This document shows positions 1 through 10,287 of a DNA stretch of 64,000 bases, piece after piece; position 1 is the stretch's first letter, and each line of letters begins with the position of its first letter. Under the pieces are notes generated by a model. The model had not been told where the DNA came from, ran no database searches, and saw nothing but the letters and a program-made list of their open reading frames with translations. The stretch is taken from positions 3,200,094 through 3,264,093 of the forward strand of contig NZ_KI421504.1 in assembly GCF_000473165.1 (NCBI RefSeq). The letters run 5' to 3'. A program made the translations under genes and the position numbers. The DNA is from Leisingera aquimarina DSM 24565 (GTDB lineage: Bacteria > Pseudomonadota > Alphaproteobacteria > Rhodobacterales > Rhodobacteraceae).

Positions 1-500
1 CCGGCAATGCCGGTGCCGATCGCCTGCTGCCACCAGCTTTGGGTTTCGCGGTCATACATCACCATGTCGGAATAGCGCAGCTTGCCGGTGACCCCGAAAC
101 TCAGCACCCCCGCCTGGGTGCGCCGGTCGAATGTCATCGCGGAATTGCACAAGGGGCAATAGGTCACCGCCACCGGCACCCCTGCCACCTCGTCATTCAC
201 AATCTCATGCCATGTGAGATAGCGCAGCGGATAGGCACGCGCCCGCGCGCCCTCGATCTCCAGCGCGATCACCGGCTCCCGCGGCATCAGCCGCCGGTCC
301 TTGGCCGCCGCCACAAACTGCGGCGCATCCAGCGCCGGGATACCGTCCTTGGGCACTCCGCCGGACCGGATCTGGCCCCAATCCCCGACACTCGTCCGGC
401 TGAAATCGGTTTTCGGCCATTCCCGTTTCCACTCTGCGGGACTGGCCTGCGCCATCCAGGGCAAAAACACAGCCGCACTCATTAACAAACGTCCCAGCAT
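1..500 (-). CDS. DUF3179 domain-containing protein (partial, 3' end beyond window)
   Basis: Reading leftward from an ATG at 500, the protein begins with a hydrophobic stretch (MLGRLLMSAAVFLPWMAQA), which looks like a signal peptide, so a periplasmic location is inferred. It continues through the conserved DUF3179 core, visible as ARAYPLRYLTWHEIVND and then PVAVTYCPLCNSAMTFDR with its CPLC cysteine pair. The reading frame is still open at base 1, so the C-terminus is missing. DUF3179 proteins have no established biochemical role. The gene stands alone, with about 170 bp separating it from the next gene. The family call is secure; the function is unknown. Confidence 0.85.
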   Translation of the reverse strand, partial: MLGRLLMSAAVFLPWMAQASPAEWKREWPKTDFSRTSVGDWGQIRSGGVPKDGIPALDAPQFVAAAKDRRLMPREPVIALEIEGARARAYPLRYLTWHEIVNDEVAGVPVAVTYCPLCNSAMTFDRRTQAGVLSFGVTGKLRYSDMVMYDRETQSWWQQAIGTGIA

Positions 501-672
501 ACAACGCTCCCTGCTGTCTCCCCAGTATTCAGGGCAGGCCAGGACTGAACAGAGGGAAACACAGGCTTGTGACATCATGTCAGAGGCCTTGCACAGCGCA
601 GGGCTGCAACGGCAAAGGCCCGCCCCCGGATACCGGGAACGGGCCTTGGATCTTCCGGAAAACCGGACGTCC

Positions 673-1221
673 TTATTCGGTGACGGTTACTTTGGTCATG
701 GCGTCGGGCTGGCCAATCACCGCGCCATTTCCGCCTGTACCCAGCTTGATCGCGTCAACCACATCCATGCCTTCGGTCACCTTGCCGACAACAGTATACT
801 GCCCGTTCAGGAAGTGGCCCGCATCGAACATGATGAAGAACTGCGAATTGGCGCTGTTCGGGTTTTGCGAACGGGCCATGCCGACCACGCCGCGGTCAAA
901 CGGCAGATCCGAAAACTCGGCCGGCAAATCGGGACGGCTGGAACCGCCGCGCCCGGCCGCGCTCATGTCGCCGCCGGCCTTGCCGAACTCAACATCGCCG
1001 GTCTGCGCCATGAAGCCCTCGATCACCCGGTGGAACACAACGCCGTCATACTGGCCTTCGGCGGCCAGTGCGGTGATCTGCTCCACATGCGCGGGCGCCA
1101 CATCCTCGAACAGGTCGATCTTGATGGTGCCGTTGGCCTCGCCCGCGACCTGAACCTCCAGGCCAGTGGCAAAGGCAGGCCCTGCCGCAAGCAAGGCCAC
1201 CAGGGACAGGCTTTTAAGCAT
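673..1221 (-). CDS. Peptidylprolyl isomerase, cyclophilin type, exported
   Basis: Cyclophilin-family peptidyl-prolyl cis-trans isomerase, which speeds proline isomerisation during protein folding. The protein starts with a signal peptide (MLKSLSLVALLAAGPAFA), so it should act in the periplasm. The core motifs VVFHRVIEGFMAQTGD and NSQFFIMFDAGHFLNGQYTV are the cyclophilin active-site and substrate-binding segments, including the catalytic Arg of FHRV. I chose the ATG at 1221; a TTG at 1230 in the same frame is less likely. The ATG overlaps the stop region of the upstream cyclophilin gene by 8 bp, which suggests translational coupling. About 182 codons, normal for the family. Confidence 0.9.
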   Translation of the reverse strand: MLKSLSLVALLAAGPAFATGLEVQVAGEANGTIKIDLFEDVAPAHVEQITALAAEGQYDGVVFHRVIEGFMAQTGDVEFGKAGGDMSAAGRGGSSRPDLPAEFSDLPFDRGVVGMARSQNPNSANSQFFIMFDAGHFLNGQYTVVGKVTEGMDVVDAIKLGTGGNGAVIGQPDAMTKVTVTE

Positions 1222-1720
1222 CCGCAGCAACCTTGACCGAGATCATCCGGTCCGGGTTTGCCGGCGGCTCGCCTTTGGTGATCGCGTCCACATGCTCCAT
1301 GCCCTCAATGACACGGCCGTAAACGGTGTACTGGCCGTTCAGGAAGTGGTTGTCCTTGAAGTTGATGAAGAACTGCGAGTTTGCCGAATCCGGGTTGGCC
1401 GAACGGGCCGCGCCCAGGGTGCCGCGGTCATGCGGCAGTTTGGAGAACTCGGCCGGCAGGTTCGGCAGGTCAGAACCGCCAGTGCCCGCCATGCGGATGT
1501 TGAAGCCGTCTTCCATGTCGCCGTTGGCCACGTCGCCGGTCTGCGCCATGAAGCCATCAATCACACGGTGAAAGCAGACGTTGTCATATTCGCCGCCGCG
1601 GGCGAGTTCCTTCATCCGCTCGGCGTGCTTCGGCGCCACGTCGGGCAGCAGCTCAATAACAACATTACCGTCTTTCAGTTCAATGATGACGGTGTTTTCG
1701 GGATCTTTAATCTCGGCCAT
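1214..1720 (-). CDS. Peptidylprolyl isomerase, cyclophilin type, cytoplasmic
   Basis: Second cyclophilin of a tandem pair, 168 residues, with no signal peptide and hence probably cytosolic. It carries VCFHRVIDGFMAQTGD and NSQFFINFKDNHFLNGQYTV, nearly the same core as its neighbour, which suggests local gene duplication followed by different targeting. The start MAEIKDPENT follows a good ribosome-binding site (AGGAGG, 5 nt spacing). Longer in-frame extensions towards 2080 run antisense through pgk and are not credible. It is transcribed divergently from pgk, with about 140 bp between the two starts. Confidence 0.93.
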   Translation of the reverse strand: MAEIKDPENTVIIELKDGNVVIELLPDVAPKHAERMKELARGGEYDNVCFHRVIDGFMAQTGDVANGDMEDGFNIRMAGTGGSDLPNLPAEFSKLPHDRGTLGAARSANPDSANSQFFINFKDNHFLNGQYTVYGRVIEGMEHVDAITKGEPPANPDRMISVKVAADA

Positions 1721-1859
1721 CTGGCCCTCCTGTCGTCGAAATTTGCAACGATAGTTAAGGGCAGCGCCGGCAAATGCCAAGGGAGCATTGACTGATGCGC
1801 AAAAACCCCCGAAACAGCCCGCGGATTTACCTGCATTTTCACCATAAGGGGTCTCGCTG

Positions 1860-3053
<1,194 letters not shown>

Positions 3054-3088
3054 ACCGGCCTAGGCGCATCAGATGATCCGCCAACGAA

Positions 3089-3120
3089 CCGCCGCAAAGT
3101 TCCTGCGGCGGTTTTCTTTT
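3089..3120 (+). terminator. Intrinsic terminator after pgk
   Basis: Arms CCGCCGCA (3089-3096) and TGCGGCGG (3104-3111) form a perfect 8-bp GC-rich stem with a 7-nt loop, followed by TTTTCTTTT. It lies 36 bp downstream of the pgk stop. Confidence 0.85.
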
Positions 3121-3219
3121 GAATTACCCTTTGGGTTGAATTTCAAATTTTTCCAATATCTTAGATCAACATTTCTCCACATTCCGCAGCTAGGAGGACG
3201 CGACAGCAGAGGAATTTTC

Positions 3220-3861
3220 ATGAAAACGTTTAGATTACTATTGGCTGTATTTTTTACTCTGTGCGCAGCCGCAATACTATTTGCCACCCAGCCTTCCAAT
3301 TCCAAAGCGTCACAAGCAAACGCCCAGCTTGCCGGGATCACAGAACACTATTGCGCCCCGCAATGGGCCGCTCTGACGGCAATCAGACCAGACACCTGGC
3401 TGGACACAGCCCCTGAAAGAGTGCTGGTTTACGCAGAGTCTTTGGTCGCGGCGCCAGCTGATGCGGCAAACTCCGAAAGCTATGATGCCTGGAACAAGCA
3501 TATCGTTTCCACCCTGGCGCTGGAGGACTATATCAGCTCCTTTCAGACCCTGTACCAGGCGTCTTCCAAACAAGACGGCGGCAAAGAAGAACAACTTGCA
3601 AATGCCGTGGCATCCTATCGGGCCAAATATGAACTCTGGTCATGCCTGAGCCTCAAGGGTGCTGAGCGCGAGGTGCTGGAAGCCGAGTTCCAATCTATCG
3701 GCAAGACACTTGATACTTCGGACATTTTTCAACTCGAAAGTCAGTACCATTGCATGGGCCTCGAACGCATCAGAGAAGCGGTCTTCCGTCTCGATCCGTT
3801 GGACGAGAGATTTTCAAATAACTTTCTGGAAATCATGCATGAACATCTGAGGTTTTGCTAG
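3220..3861 (+). CDS. Exported protein of unknown function
   Basis: 213 residues starting MKTFRLLLAVFFTLCAAAILFA, a signal peptide or N-terminal anchor, followed by a mainly helical hydrophilic domain. Four cysteines lie in that domain (EHYCAPQ, LWSCLSL, QYHCMGL, LRFC at the extreme C-terminus), which would allow two disulfides in the periplasm. I do not recognise a family. The ATG was chosen because it directly precedes the signal peptide and has CAGAGGA 7 nt upstream; the frame is open further upstream only across the pgk terminator. It is an isolated gene with lower GC than its neighbours. Confidence 0.7.
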   Translation: MKTFRLLLAVFFTLCAAAILFATQPSNSKASQANAQLAGITEHYCAPQWAALTAIRPDTWLDTAPERVLVYAESLVAAPADAANSESYDAWNKHIVSTLALEDYISSFQTLYQASSKQDGGKEEQLANAVASYRAKYELWSCLSLKGAEREVLEAEFQSIGKTLDTSDIFQLESQYHCMGLERIREAVFRLDPLDERFSNNFLEIMHEHLRFC

Positions 3862-3908
3862 GCATGACTGTCTCCGCCAAGCGCGGTCCGGTATCTCTGC
3901 AAAAAACC

Positions 3909-3917
3909 TTATCCACA
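3909..3917 (+). promoter_or_regulatory. Perfect DnaA-box match upstream of the divIC-like gene
   Basis: TTATCCACA matches the consensus DnaA box exactly. It lies 108 bp upstream of the GTG start of the septum-formation gene, in a 164-bp non-coding gap. A single box is weak evidence for binding. Confidence 0.35.
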
Positions 3918-4025
3918 GACGGAAAAGGGATTCACAAGCCGAATCGCATGTGGCATAGTGAACGCAGACGCCGGGAAACGGCGCAAAAACAAAAACTTGA
4001 GCAGTAACATACAGGCACCTCCAAA

Positions 4026-4325
4026 GTGACCCGAAGCCCCCGGCCCTCTTTTGGCGCCATTGCTTTCTTTGCAATTGCATTCGCGCTCAGCGCGTATTTC
4101 ACCTTTGCGGCGGTGCAGGGCGACTTCGGTCTGTTCCGGAGGGTCGAGATCCAGGCCGAAGCAGAAGAACTGCGGCTGGATCTCGACCGTCTCCAGTCCC
4201 GGATCGGCGGCATGGAAAACCTGACTAGCCGCCTGTCCGACGACTACCTTGACCTTGATCTCCTGGATGAGCAGGCCCGCTCCGTGCTTGGCCTTGTCCG
4301 TGCGGACGAGATTGTCATCCGCTAA
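4026..4325 (+). CDS. Septum formation initiator (FtsB/DivIC family)
   Basis: Small bitopic membrane protein of 99 residues, expected in the divisome (FtsB/DivIC family bridges FtsL and FtsQ). A cytoplasmic basic N-terminus (MTRSPRPS) is followed by one membrane helix (FGAIAFFAIAFALSAYFTFAA, roughly residues 9-29) and a heptad-rich periplasmic coiled coil containing EAEELRLDLDRLQSRIGGMENLTSRL. The tail (DLLDEQARSVLGLVRADEIVI) is the conserved end of the family. The start is GTG. In alphaproteobacteria this gene commonly sits just before pdhA, as here. Confidence 0.85.
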   Translation: MTRSPRPSFGAIAFFAIAFALSAYFTFAAVQGDFGLFRRVEIQAEAEELRLDLDRLQSRIGGMENLTSRLSDDYLDLDLLDEQARSVLGLVRADEIVIR

Positions 4326-4382
4326 AGGCCCGCGGCTTTTCCCGCCGCTGCCGGTAAACCAAGCCTTGCTTCACCGCTCGCC

Positions 4383-4450
4383 CGTTTTCTTGCAAGAAAA
4401 CGGCCAGGGAAATTGCCAATTTTCCTAGACGGAATTTTCGCAAAATTCCG
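4383..4450. repeat. Tandem palindromic intergenic element (copy 1)
   Basis: The 339-bp gap between the septum gene and pdhA contains two neighbouring palindromes. The first is a perfect 20-nt palindrome at 4383-4402 with half-site CGTTTTCTTG. The second, at 4430-4450, has arms CGGAATTTT and AAAATTCCG around CGC. An imperfect GGGAAATT/AATTTTCC repeat lies between them. The same two-part design recurs at 35059-35104 between fabD and fabG. The rest of this gap (4451-4664) shows no gene; it should hold the pdhA promoter. Confidence 0.6.
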
Positions 4451-4664
4451 CCCCGCCCTGCCAGCAAAGGTATACGGCCTTTCTGCTGCTGCGTTTCGCC
4501 CGGCCCCTCCCGCACCAAAGGCCAGCGCGGCATTTTTGCGGTCCATGGGCGGATTTTTACGCGGCGGAAACCCCGCGGCAGAATAACACTATTCAGCCGG
4601 GTCAAAACCGGGTATCAATTGGTTTAACACTAAACTATCTAGCCTGCAGGGGGAGCCGACCACC

Positions 4665-5681
4665 ATGGCCGCTAGGAAAAGCGCAAAGAAACCAAACGTT
4701 TCTGCCGAAGAGCTGACAAAACACTACCGCGAAATGCTGCTGATCCGCCGATTCGAGGAAAAGTCGGGCCAGCTCTACGGCATGGGTCTGATCGGCGGCT
4801 TCTGCCACCTCTACATCGGCCAGGAAGCGGTTGTTGTCGGGCTTGAGGCCGCCGCCGAGGAAGGCGACAAACGCGTCACCTCCTACCGCGACCACGGCCA
4901 CATGCTGGCCTGCGGCATGGATCCGGACGGCGTCATGGCCGAGCTGACGGGCCGCGAGGGCGGCTACTCCAAGGGCAAAGGCGGCTCCATGCATATGTTC
5001 TCGAAAGAGAAGCATTTCTATGGCGGCCACGGCATCGTCGGCGCCCAAGTGCCGCTCGGCGCCGGCCTGGCCTTTGCAGACAAATACAAAGGCAACGGCC
5101 GCGTCACCTTCACCTATTTCGGCGACGGCGCTGCCAACCAGGGCCAGGTCTACGAGACCTTTAATATGGCCGCCCTGTGGAAACTGCCGGTGGTTTTCGT
5201 GATCGAAAACAACCAGTATGCCATGGGCACCTCGCAGCAGCGCTCCACCTCCAGCGCCGAAATCTGGGAACGCGGCAAGGCCTTCGGCATTCCGGGTGAG
5301 GCGGTCGACGGCATGAACGTGCTGTCGGTCAAGGAAGCCGGCGAACGCGCGGTCTCCCACTGCCGCAACGGCGACGGCCCCTATATCCTGGAAGTCAAAA
5401 CTTACCGCTACCGCGGCCACTCGATGTCGGACCCGGCCAAGTACCGCACCCGCGAGGAAGTCCAGAAAATGCGCGAGGAGCGCGACCCGATCGAGCAGGT
5501 CCGCGAGATGCTGCTGACCGGCAAGCACGCGACCGAAGACGACCTCAAGGCGATCGACAAGGAGATCAAAGAGATCGTCAGCAAATCCGCAGAATTCGCC
5601 AAGGAAAGCCCCGAGCCCGCCCTGGAAGAGCTGTGGACCGACATTTACGCCGACGACGTCCCGCAGGAGGCCAGCGCCTGA
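4665..5681 (+). CDS. pdhA: Pyruvate dehydrogenase E1 component, alpha subunit
   Basis: Thiamine-diphosphate-dependent alpha subunit of the pyruvate dehydrogenase complex, which decarboxylates pyruvate and acetylates the E2 lipoyl arm. 338 residues. The ThDP/Mg motif starts at GDGAANQGQVYETFNMA and ends at the distal Asn pair of VIENNQYAMG. GGKGGSMHMFS and YRYRGHSMSDPAKYR are conserved active-site and loop segments of the family. First gene of the operon pdhA-VOC-pdhB-pdhC; its TGA overlaps the ATG of the next gene by one base. No E3 (lpd) gene is in the window. Confidence 0.97.
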   Translation: MAARKSAKKPNVSAEELTKHYREMLLIRRFEEKSGQLYGMGLIGGFCHLYIGQEAVVVGLEAAAEEGDKRVTSYRDHGHMLACGMDPDGVMAELTGREGGYSKGKGGSMHMFSKEKHFYGGHGIVGAQVPLGAGLAFADKYKGNGRVTFTYFGDGAANQGQVYETFNMAALWKLPVVFVIENNQYAMGTSQQRSTSSAEIWERGKAFGIPGEAVDGMNVLSVKEAGERAVSHCRNGDGPYILEVKTYRYRGHSMSDPAKYRTREEVQKMREERDPIEQVREMLLTGKHATEDDLKAIDKEIKEIVSKSAEFAKESPEPALEELWTDIYADDVPQEASA

Positions 5682-6067
5682 TGCCTCATTTCGAAATCCA
5701 CGCAACGGATGTTGAGGCCGCAAAGGCCTTTTACAGCGGCCTGTTCGGCTGGCAGTTCGAGCCTATGCCGGGGGCCGAAGATGCGGCTTACCACCTGATC
5801 GAAGGCCGGGATATCGGCATGGCCCACGGCGTGACCGGCGGCCTGATGAAACGTATGGGCGATGCCCCTGCCGCCGGTGGCCCGGTCCGCGGCGGCACCA
5901 TGACCTTTGACGTCCAAGACTGTGACGAACGCTACAACTGGGCGCTCGGCAACGGCGGCGCCGAGGCCCTGCCGCCTCAGGATTACCCCGGCATTGGGCG
6001 CTGCGCCTATGTCGAGGACGGTCAAGGCAACATCGTCGGAATGATCACTCCTGCGGAGAGCAACTGA
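5681..6067 (+). CDS. VOC (glyoxalase/bleomycin-resistance fold) family protein
   Basis: 128 residues with the opening [24 protein letters not shown] and closing [12 protein letters not shown] typical of the vicinal-oxygen-chelate fold. It starts at the ATG overlapping the pdhA stop (TGATG) and ends one base before pdhB, so it is translationally embedded in the PDH operon. A VOC gene in this position is common in roseobacters, but its substrate is not known. One can only infer a link to pyruvate metabolism or aldehyde detoxification. Confidence 0.85.
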   Translation: MPHFEIHATDVEAAKAFYSGLFGWQFEPMPGAEDAAYHLIEGRDIGMAHGVTGGLMKRMGDAPAAGGPVRGGTMTFDVQDCDERYNWALGNGGAEALPPQDYPGIGRCAYVEDGQGNIVGMITPAESN

Positions 6068-6068
6068 T

Positions 6069-7442
6069 ATGGCAACCGAAATTCTTATGCCCGCCCTGTC
6101 GCCGACCATGGAAGAAGGCACCCTGGCCAAATGGCTGGTCAAGGAAGGCGATACCGTGAACTCCGGCGACATTATGGCCGAGATCGAAACCGATAAGGCG
6201 ACGATGGAGTTCGAAGCCGTCGACGAAGGCATCGTCGGCAAGATCCTGATCGGTGAAGGCACCGAAGGCGTGAAGGTGAACACACCCATCGCCGTGCTGG
6301 TCGAAGACGGCGAAACCTATAACGCCTCCGCAGCACCTGCCGCAGCCAGCGAAGCGCCGGCGGCCGAGGCACCTTCGGCGCCCGCAGCCCCCGCCGCTGC
6401 TGCCGCGCCTGCGCCGGTCGCATCCGTGACCCTGGAACCGGACTACCCGGAAGGCACCGAAATGGTGCAGACCACGGTCCGCGAAGCCCTGCGCGACGCC
6501 ATGGCCGAGGAAATGCGCCGCGACGAAGATGTGTTCCTGATGGGCGAGGAAGTCGCCGAATACCAGGGCGCCTACAAGATCAGCCAAGGCCTGCTGGACG
6601 AATTCGGCGCCAAGCGGGTGATCGACACCCCGATCACCGAACACGGCTTTGCCGGCATCGCCACCGGCGCGGCCTTCGGGGGCTTGCGCCCGATTGTCGA
6701 GTTTATGACCTTCAACTTCGCCATGCAGGCGATTGACCACATCATCAACTCGGCGGCCAAGACGCTCTATATGTCCGGCGGCCAGATGGGTGCCCCGATG
6801 GTGTTCCGCGGCCCCAATGGCGCCGCCGCCCGCGTCGGCGCCCAGCACAGCCAGGACTACGCCGCCTGGTACATGCAGATCCCCGGCCTGAAAGTGGTGA
6901 TGCCCTATTCCGCATCCGACGCCAAGGGTCTGATGAAAACCGCAATCCGCGACAACAACCCGGTGATCTTCCTCGAGAACGAGATCCTCTATGGCCGCGC
7001 TTTCGACGTGCCCAAGCTGGACGATTACACCGTGCCCTTCGGCAAGGCCCGCATTTGGCGGGAAGGCACCGATGCCACCATCGTTTCCTTTGGCATCGGC
7101 ATGACCTATGCGCTGGAAGCTGCTGATAAGCTTGCGGGAGATGGTATTTCAGCCGAGGTCATCGACCTGCGCACCATCCGCCCGATGGACCTGCCCACAG
7201 TGATCGCTTCGGTACAGAAGACAAACCGCCTGGTCACGGTTGAGGAAGGCTGGCCGCAGGGTTCGGTCGGCAGCTATATCGCCTCGGAAGTGATGCAGCA
7301 GGCCTTCGATTACCTCGATGCGCCGGTCATCACCTGCACCGGCAAGGACGTGCCCATGCCCTATGCAGCAAACCTTGAACGCCACGCGCTGATCACCACG
7401 GATGAGGTGGTCGCAGCCGTGAAGCAAGTGACCTACCGGTAA
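6069..7442 (+). CDS. pdhB: Pyruvate dehydrogenase E1 component, beta subunit, with N-terminal lipoyl domain
   Basis: 457 residues, longer than a classical E1 beta (about 330) because residues 1-80 form a biotinyl/lipoyl domain. Lys43 in [10 protein letters not shown] is the lipoylation site. An Ala/Pro-rich linker (roughly residues 85-120) follows, then the transketolase-like beta subunit with [29 protein letters not shown] and [11 protein letters not shown]. This architecture is known in alphaproteobacteria. The lipoyl domain is almost identical to that of the downstream E2. It makes the alpha2beta2 E1 together with PdhA. Confidence 0.97.
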   Translation: MATEILMPALSPTMEEGTLAKWLVKEGDTVNSGDIMAEIETDKATMEFEAVDEGIVGKILIGEGTEGVKVNTPIAVLVEDGETYNASAAPAAASEAPAAEAPSAPAAPAAAAAPAPVASVTLEPDYPEGTEMVQTTVREALRDAMAEEMRRDEDVFLMGEEVAEYQGAYKISQGLLDEFGAKRVIDTPITEHGFAGIATGAAFGGLRPIVEFMTFNFAMQAIDHIINSAAKTLYMSGGQMGAPMVFRGPNGAAARVGAQHSQDYAAWYMQIPGLKVVMPYSASDAKGLMKTAIRDNNPVIFLENEILYGRAFDVPKLDDYTVPFGKARIWREGTDATIVSFGIGMTYALEAADKLAGDGISAEVIDLRTIRPMDLPTVIASVQKTNRLVTVEEGWPQGSVGSYIASEVMQQAFDYLDAPVITCTGKDVPMPYAANLERHALITTDEVVAAVKQVTYR

Positions 7443-7453
7443 GGAGCCTCAAG

Positions 7454-8770
7454 ATGCCCACTGAAATCCTGATGCCCGCGCTGTCTCCCACCATGGAGGA
7501 AGGCACCCTTGCCAAATGGCTGGTCAAGGAAGGCGACACTGTCTCCTCGGGCGATCTGCTGGCCGAGATCGAAACCGACAAGGCCACCATGGAGTTCGAA
7601 GCCGTGGACGAAGGCGTTGTCGGCAAGATCCTGGTGGCCGAAGGCTCCGAAGGCGTAAAGGTCAACACGCCGATCGCAGTGTTGCTGGAAGACGGCGAAA
7701 GCGCAGATGATATCGGTTCCGCACCGGCAGCGTCTGAACCCGCCGCAGCACCTGCAGCAGCAGAGCCGGGGCCCGCAGCCGCACCCTCTCCTGCCGCTGC
7801 AGCACCAGCCCCGGCAGCACCCGCCGCGTCTGATGGCACCCGGATCTTCGCCTCGCCGCTGGCCCGCCGCATTGCAGCGGACAAGGGCCTGGACCTGAGC
7901 CAGATCACCGGCTCCGGCCCCAAGGGCCGCATCGTCAAAGCCGACGTGGAAAACGCCCAGCCGCAGGCTGCAGCTGCTGCCCCGAAAGCAGAAGCCGCTC
8001 CCGCCGCGAGCGCCCCGGCTGCCGCAGCCCCCGCGGCCGGCCCCTCGGCAGACATGGTCGCGCGCATATATGAAGGCCGCGAATATGAAGAGGTCAAACT
8101 GGACGGCATGCGCAAAACCATCGCCGCCCGCCTCACCGAGGCCAAGCAGACGGTGCCGCATTTCTACCTGCGCCGCGACATCCAGCTCGATGCACTGCTG
8201 AAATTCCGCGGCGAGCTGAACAAGCAGCTCGAGGGCCGCGCTGTGAAGCTGTCGGTCAACGACTTCATCATCAAGGCCTGCGCCCTGGCGCTGCAATCGG
8301 TGCCGGATGCCAATGCCGTCTGGGCCGGCGACCGGGTGCTCAAGATGAAAGCATCGGATGTGGCCGTTGCGGTCGCCATCGAAGGCGGTCTGTTCACTCC
8401 GGTTCTCCAGGACAGCGACATGAAATCGCTCTCGGCCTTGTCGACCGAGATGAAAGACCTCGCCAAACGCGCCCGCGACCGCAAGCTTGCGCCGCATGAA
8501 TACCAGGGCGGCTCCTTTGCGATCTCCAACCTCGGCATGTTCGGCATCGACAACTTCGACGCCATCGTGAACCCGCCGCATGCCGGCATCCTGGCGGTCG
8601 GCGCAGGCGTCAAAAAACCGATTGTCGGCAAAGATGGCGAACTGGCAGTGGCCACCGTGATGTCCGTCACGCTGTCCGTGGACCACCGGGTGATCGACGG
8701 CGCCCTTGGCGCGGAACTTTTGAACGCGATCAAGGACAACCTGGAAAACCCGATGGTGATGCTGGCCTGA
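7454..8770 (+). CDS. pdhC: Pyruvate dehydrogenase E2, dihydrolipoamide acetyltransferase
   Basis: 438-residue core of the complex, transferring acetyl groups from lipoamide to CoA. In order: lipoyl domain (Lys43 in [10 protein letters not shown]), a long Ala/Pro linker, a peripheral-subunit-binding domain ([17 protein letters not shown], about residues 134-165), a second Ala/Pro linker, and the CAT catalytic domain ending in [12 protein letters not shown], where the His and Asp of HRxxDG are catalytic. Eleven bases separate it from pdhB, and the SD AAGGAG lies just after the pdhB stop. A strong terminator follows, closing the operon. Confidence 0.97.
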   Translation: MPTEILMPALSPTMEEGTLAKWLVKEGDTVSSGDLLAEIETDKATMEFEAVDEGVVGKILVAEGSEGVKVNTPIAVLLEDGESADDIGSAPAASEPAAAPAAAEPGPAAAPSPAAAAPAPAAPAASDGTRIFASPLARRIAADKGLDLSQITGSGPKGRIVKADVENAQPQAAAAAPKAEAAPAASAPAAAAPAAGPSADMVARIYEGREYEEVKLDGMRKTIAARLTEAKQTVPHFYLRRDIQLDALLKFRGELNKQLEGRAVKLSVNDFIIKACALALQSVPDANAVWAGDRVLKMKASDVAVAVAIEGGLFTPVLQDSDMKSLSALSTEMKDLAKRARDRKLAPHEYQGGSFAISNLGMFGIDNFDAIVNPPHAGILAVGAGVKKPIVGKDGELAVATVMSVTLSVDHRVIDGALGAELLNAIKDNLENPMVMLA

Positions 8771-8791
8771 CCCGCATCCAACGCGAAATGT

Positions 8792-8820
8792 AAAAAGCCC
8801 TGGCCAAACCGGGGCTTTTT
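8792..8820 (+). terminator. Intrinsic terminator of the PDH operon
   Basis: AAAAAGCCC and GGGCTTTTT form a 9-bp stem around an 11-nt loop, ending in a U-run. It lies 21 bp after the pdhC stop. Confidence 0.9.
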
Positions 8821-8886
8821 CTCTGCCTGCCGGCGCGCGGCCACACGGCTGAACACAAACGGAAAAAAGAAACGGCCCCGCTTCCT

Positions 8887-8908
8887 TTCATCTTTTCAAA
8901 GATACTCA
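8887..8908. repeat. 22-nt 3'-region motif, copy 1 (downstream of cysK)
   Basis: TTCATCTTTTCA followed by AAGATACTCA. It lies about 50 bp downstream of the minus-strand cysK stop and is 20/22 identical to the copy at 10288-10309 downstream of cysE. Read on the transcribed strand, it contains the small inverted repeat ATCTTT/AAAGAT. Confidence 0.5.
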
Positions 8909-8959
8909 CCTGCGCAACGACCGCCGCGCCCGCTCCATCAGAGGCGGCGCGCTAATCTC

Positions 8960-10024
8960 TCAGTACTGATAGCCGGGCGTCGAGGCCGACAGCGCCGCCT
9001 CCTCCTCATCCATCTCCGCCGCGATGCCGTCGAACAGCGGCGTCGACAGGTAGCGCTCCCCAGTATCCGGCAGCATTGCCAGCAGAACGGCCCCCTCCGG
9101 CGCGGTCTCAGCCACTTTGATCGCCGCTGCCAGGCTTGCACCGCCGGAAATCCCGGTCAGGATGCCTTCCTCAGCCGCCAGCCGCTTGGTCCAGGCAATG
9201 CTCTCCTCGCCGTTCACCGGCTCCAGCGCATCGAAATAGCCCCTGTCCAGAGCCTCCTGCAGCACCAGCGGGATGAAATCCGGGGTCCAGCCCTGGATCG
9301 GATGCGGGTTAAAGGCCGGATGCGTCGCCGCAGGCTCGCCTTCACCGTTGCGCGCCTGCGCCTCACCCGACTGCACCAGTGCGGCATTGGACGGCTCGCT
9401 GAGGGTGATCTTCAGCTCCGGGCGCGCGCCCTTCAGCACCCGCCCCAGGCCGCTCACCGTGCCGCCGGTGCCATAGCCCAGCACCATATGATCCAGCCGC
9501 TGCCCCTCGAAATCCCCCAGGATCTCCCGCGCAGTTGTGCTCTCATGAATGTCGGCGTTGTCCTTGGTCTCGAATTGATGCGCCAGGAACCAGCCGTTTG
9601 CTTCGGCCAGTTCCTTGGCCTTCACTACCATGCCAACTGCCTTGTCTTCCTTGCGGGTCAGCACCACCTTGGCGCCCAGCATCCGCATCAGCCGCCGCCG
9701 CTCGACCGAGAACCCGTCGTGCATGGTGATCACCAAAGGATAACCCTTGGCGGCGCAAACCATGGCAAGGCCAATGCCGGTGTTGCCGCTGGTCGCCTCC
9801 ACCACGGTCTGACCCGGCTTCAACCGCCCCTCGCGTTCGGCGGCCTCGATGATGTTCAGCGCCAGCCTGTCTTTCACCGATCCCGCTGGATTGAACGCTT
9901 CGAACTTCACGTAGATGGTCACATGATCCGGCGCAATCCGGTTCAGCCGGATCGCGGGCGTGTTGCCCACGGTTTCCAGGATCGAGCCATACAGCCGCCC
10001 GCGGCCTTCAGTTGTGTAAATCAT
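8960..10024 (-). CDS. cysK: Cysteine synthase (O-acetylserine sulfhydrylase), PLP-dependent
   Basis: Makes cysteine from O-acetylserine and sulfide. The PLP lysine is in NPAGSVKDRLA, preceded by VGNTPAIRLNRIAP. The phosphate-binding loop GYGTGGTVSGLGRVLKG and the Asn loop VEATSGNTGIGLAM are intact. At 354 residues it is slightly longer than standard CysK (about 310-325) because of an acidic C-terminal tail. The C-terminus ends in -QY rather than the Ile used for docking by classical CysE tails. The gene lies about 310 bp downstream of cysE on the same strand, pairing both last steps of cysteine synthesis. CysM-type specificity cannot be excluded. Confidence 0.88.
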   Translation of the reverse strand: MIYTTEGRGRLYGSILETVGNTPAIRLNRIAPDHVTIYVKFEAFNPAGSVKDRLALNIIEAAEREGRLKPGQTVVEATSGNTGIGLAMVCAAKGYPLVITMHDGFSVERRRLMRMLGAKVVLTRKEDKAVGMVVKAKELAEANGWFLAHQFETKDNADIHESTTAREILGDFEGQRLDHMVLGYGTGGTVSGLGRVLKGARPELKITLSEPSNAALVQSGEAQARNGEGEPAATHPAFNPHPIQGWTPDFIPLVLQEALDRGYFDALEPVNGEESIAWTKRLAAEEGILTGISGGASLAAAIKVAETAPEGAVLLAMLPDTGERYLSTPLFDGIAAEMDEEEAALSASTPGYQY

Positions 10025-10262
10025 CGTCGTTCCCCCGTTCCTGTGTGCTCAGATTGCAATAGACGCCCCAAACATATGCCCATCCTCGCTCCGCCGATCA
10101 AGGAGAGGCCACCGTAGCCGCGCATGGGAAGACAGATGTTCAAGGCGTTCCGTCCAAAGCAGAACCAAATGCCCGCCCGCGGCCCGGAAGCAGCAGGATA
10201 CCAGGCCGGTCCGTCTGAGAAAGGAGTATAATTCCCAGGTACTTACCCGTCGCTATTGACGC

Positions 10263-10286
10263 AAAAAAGGGGCGCCGGACCGCCCC
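10263..10286 (-). terminator. Intrinsic terminator after cysE
   Basis: On the minus strand GGGGCG-GTCCGG-CGCCCC is followed by TTTTTT. It sits about 50 bp past the cysE stop. Confidence 0.85.
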
Positions 10287-10287
10287 C

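Noticed and set aside
4635-5723. 362-codon minus-strand open frame across pdhA
   Set aside because: Complement of a strongly conserved coding sequence; no domain.
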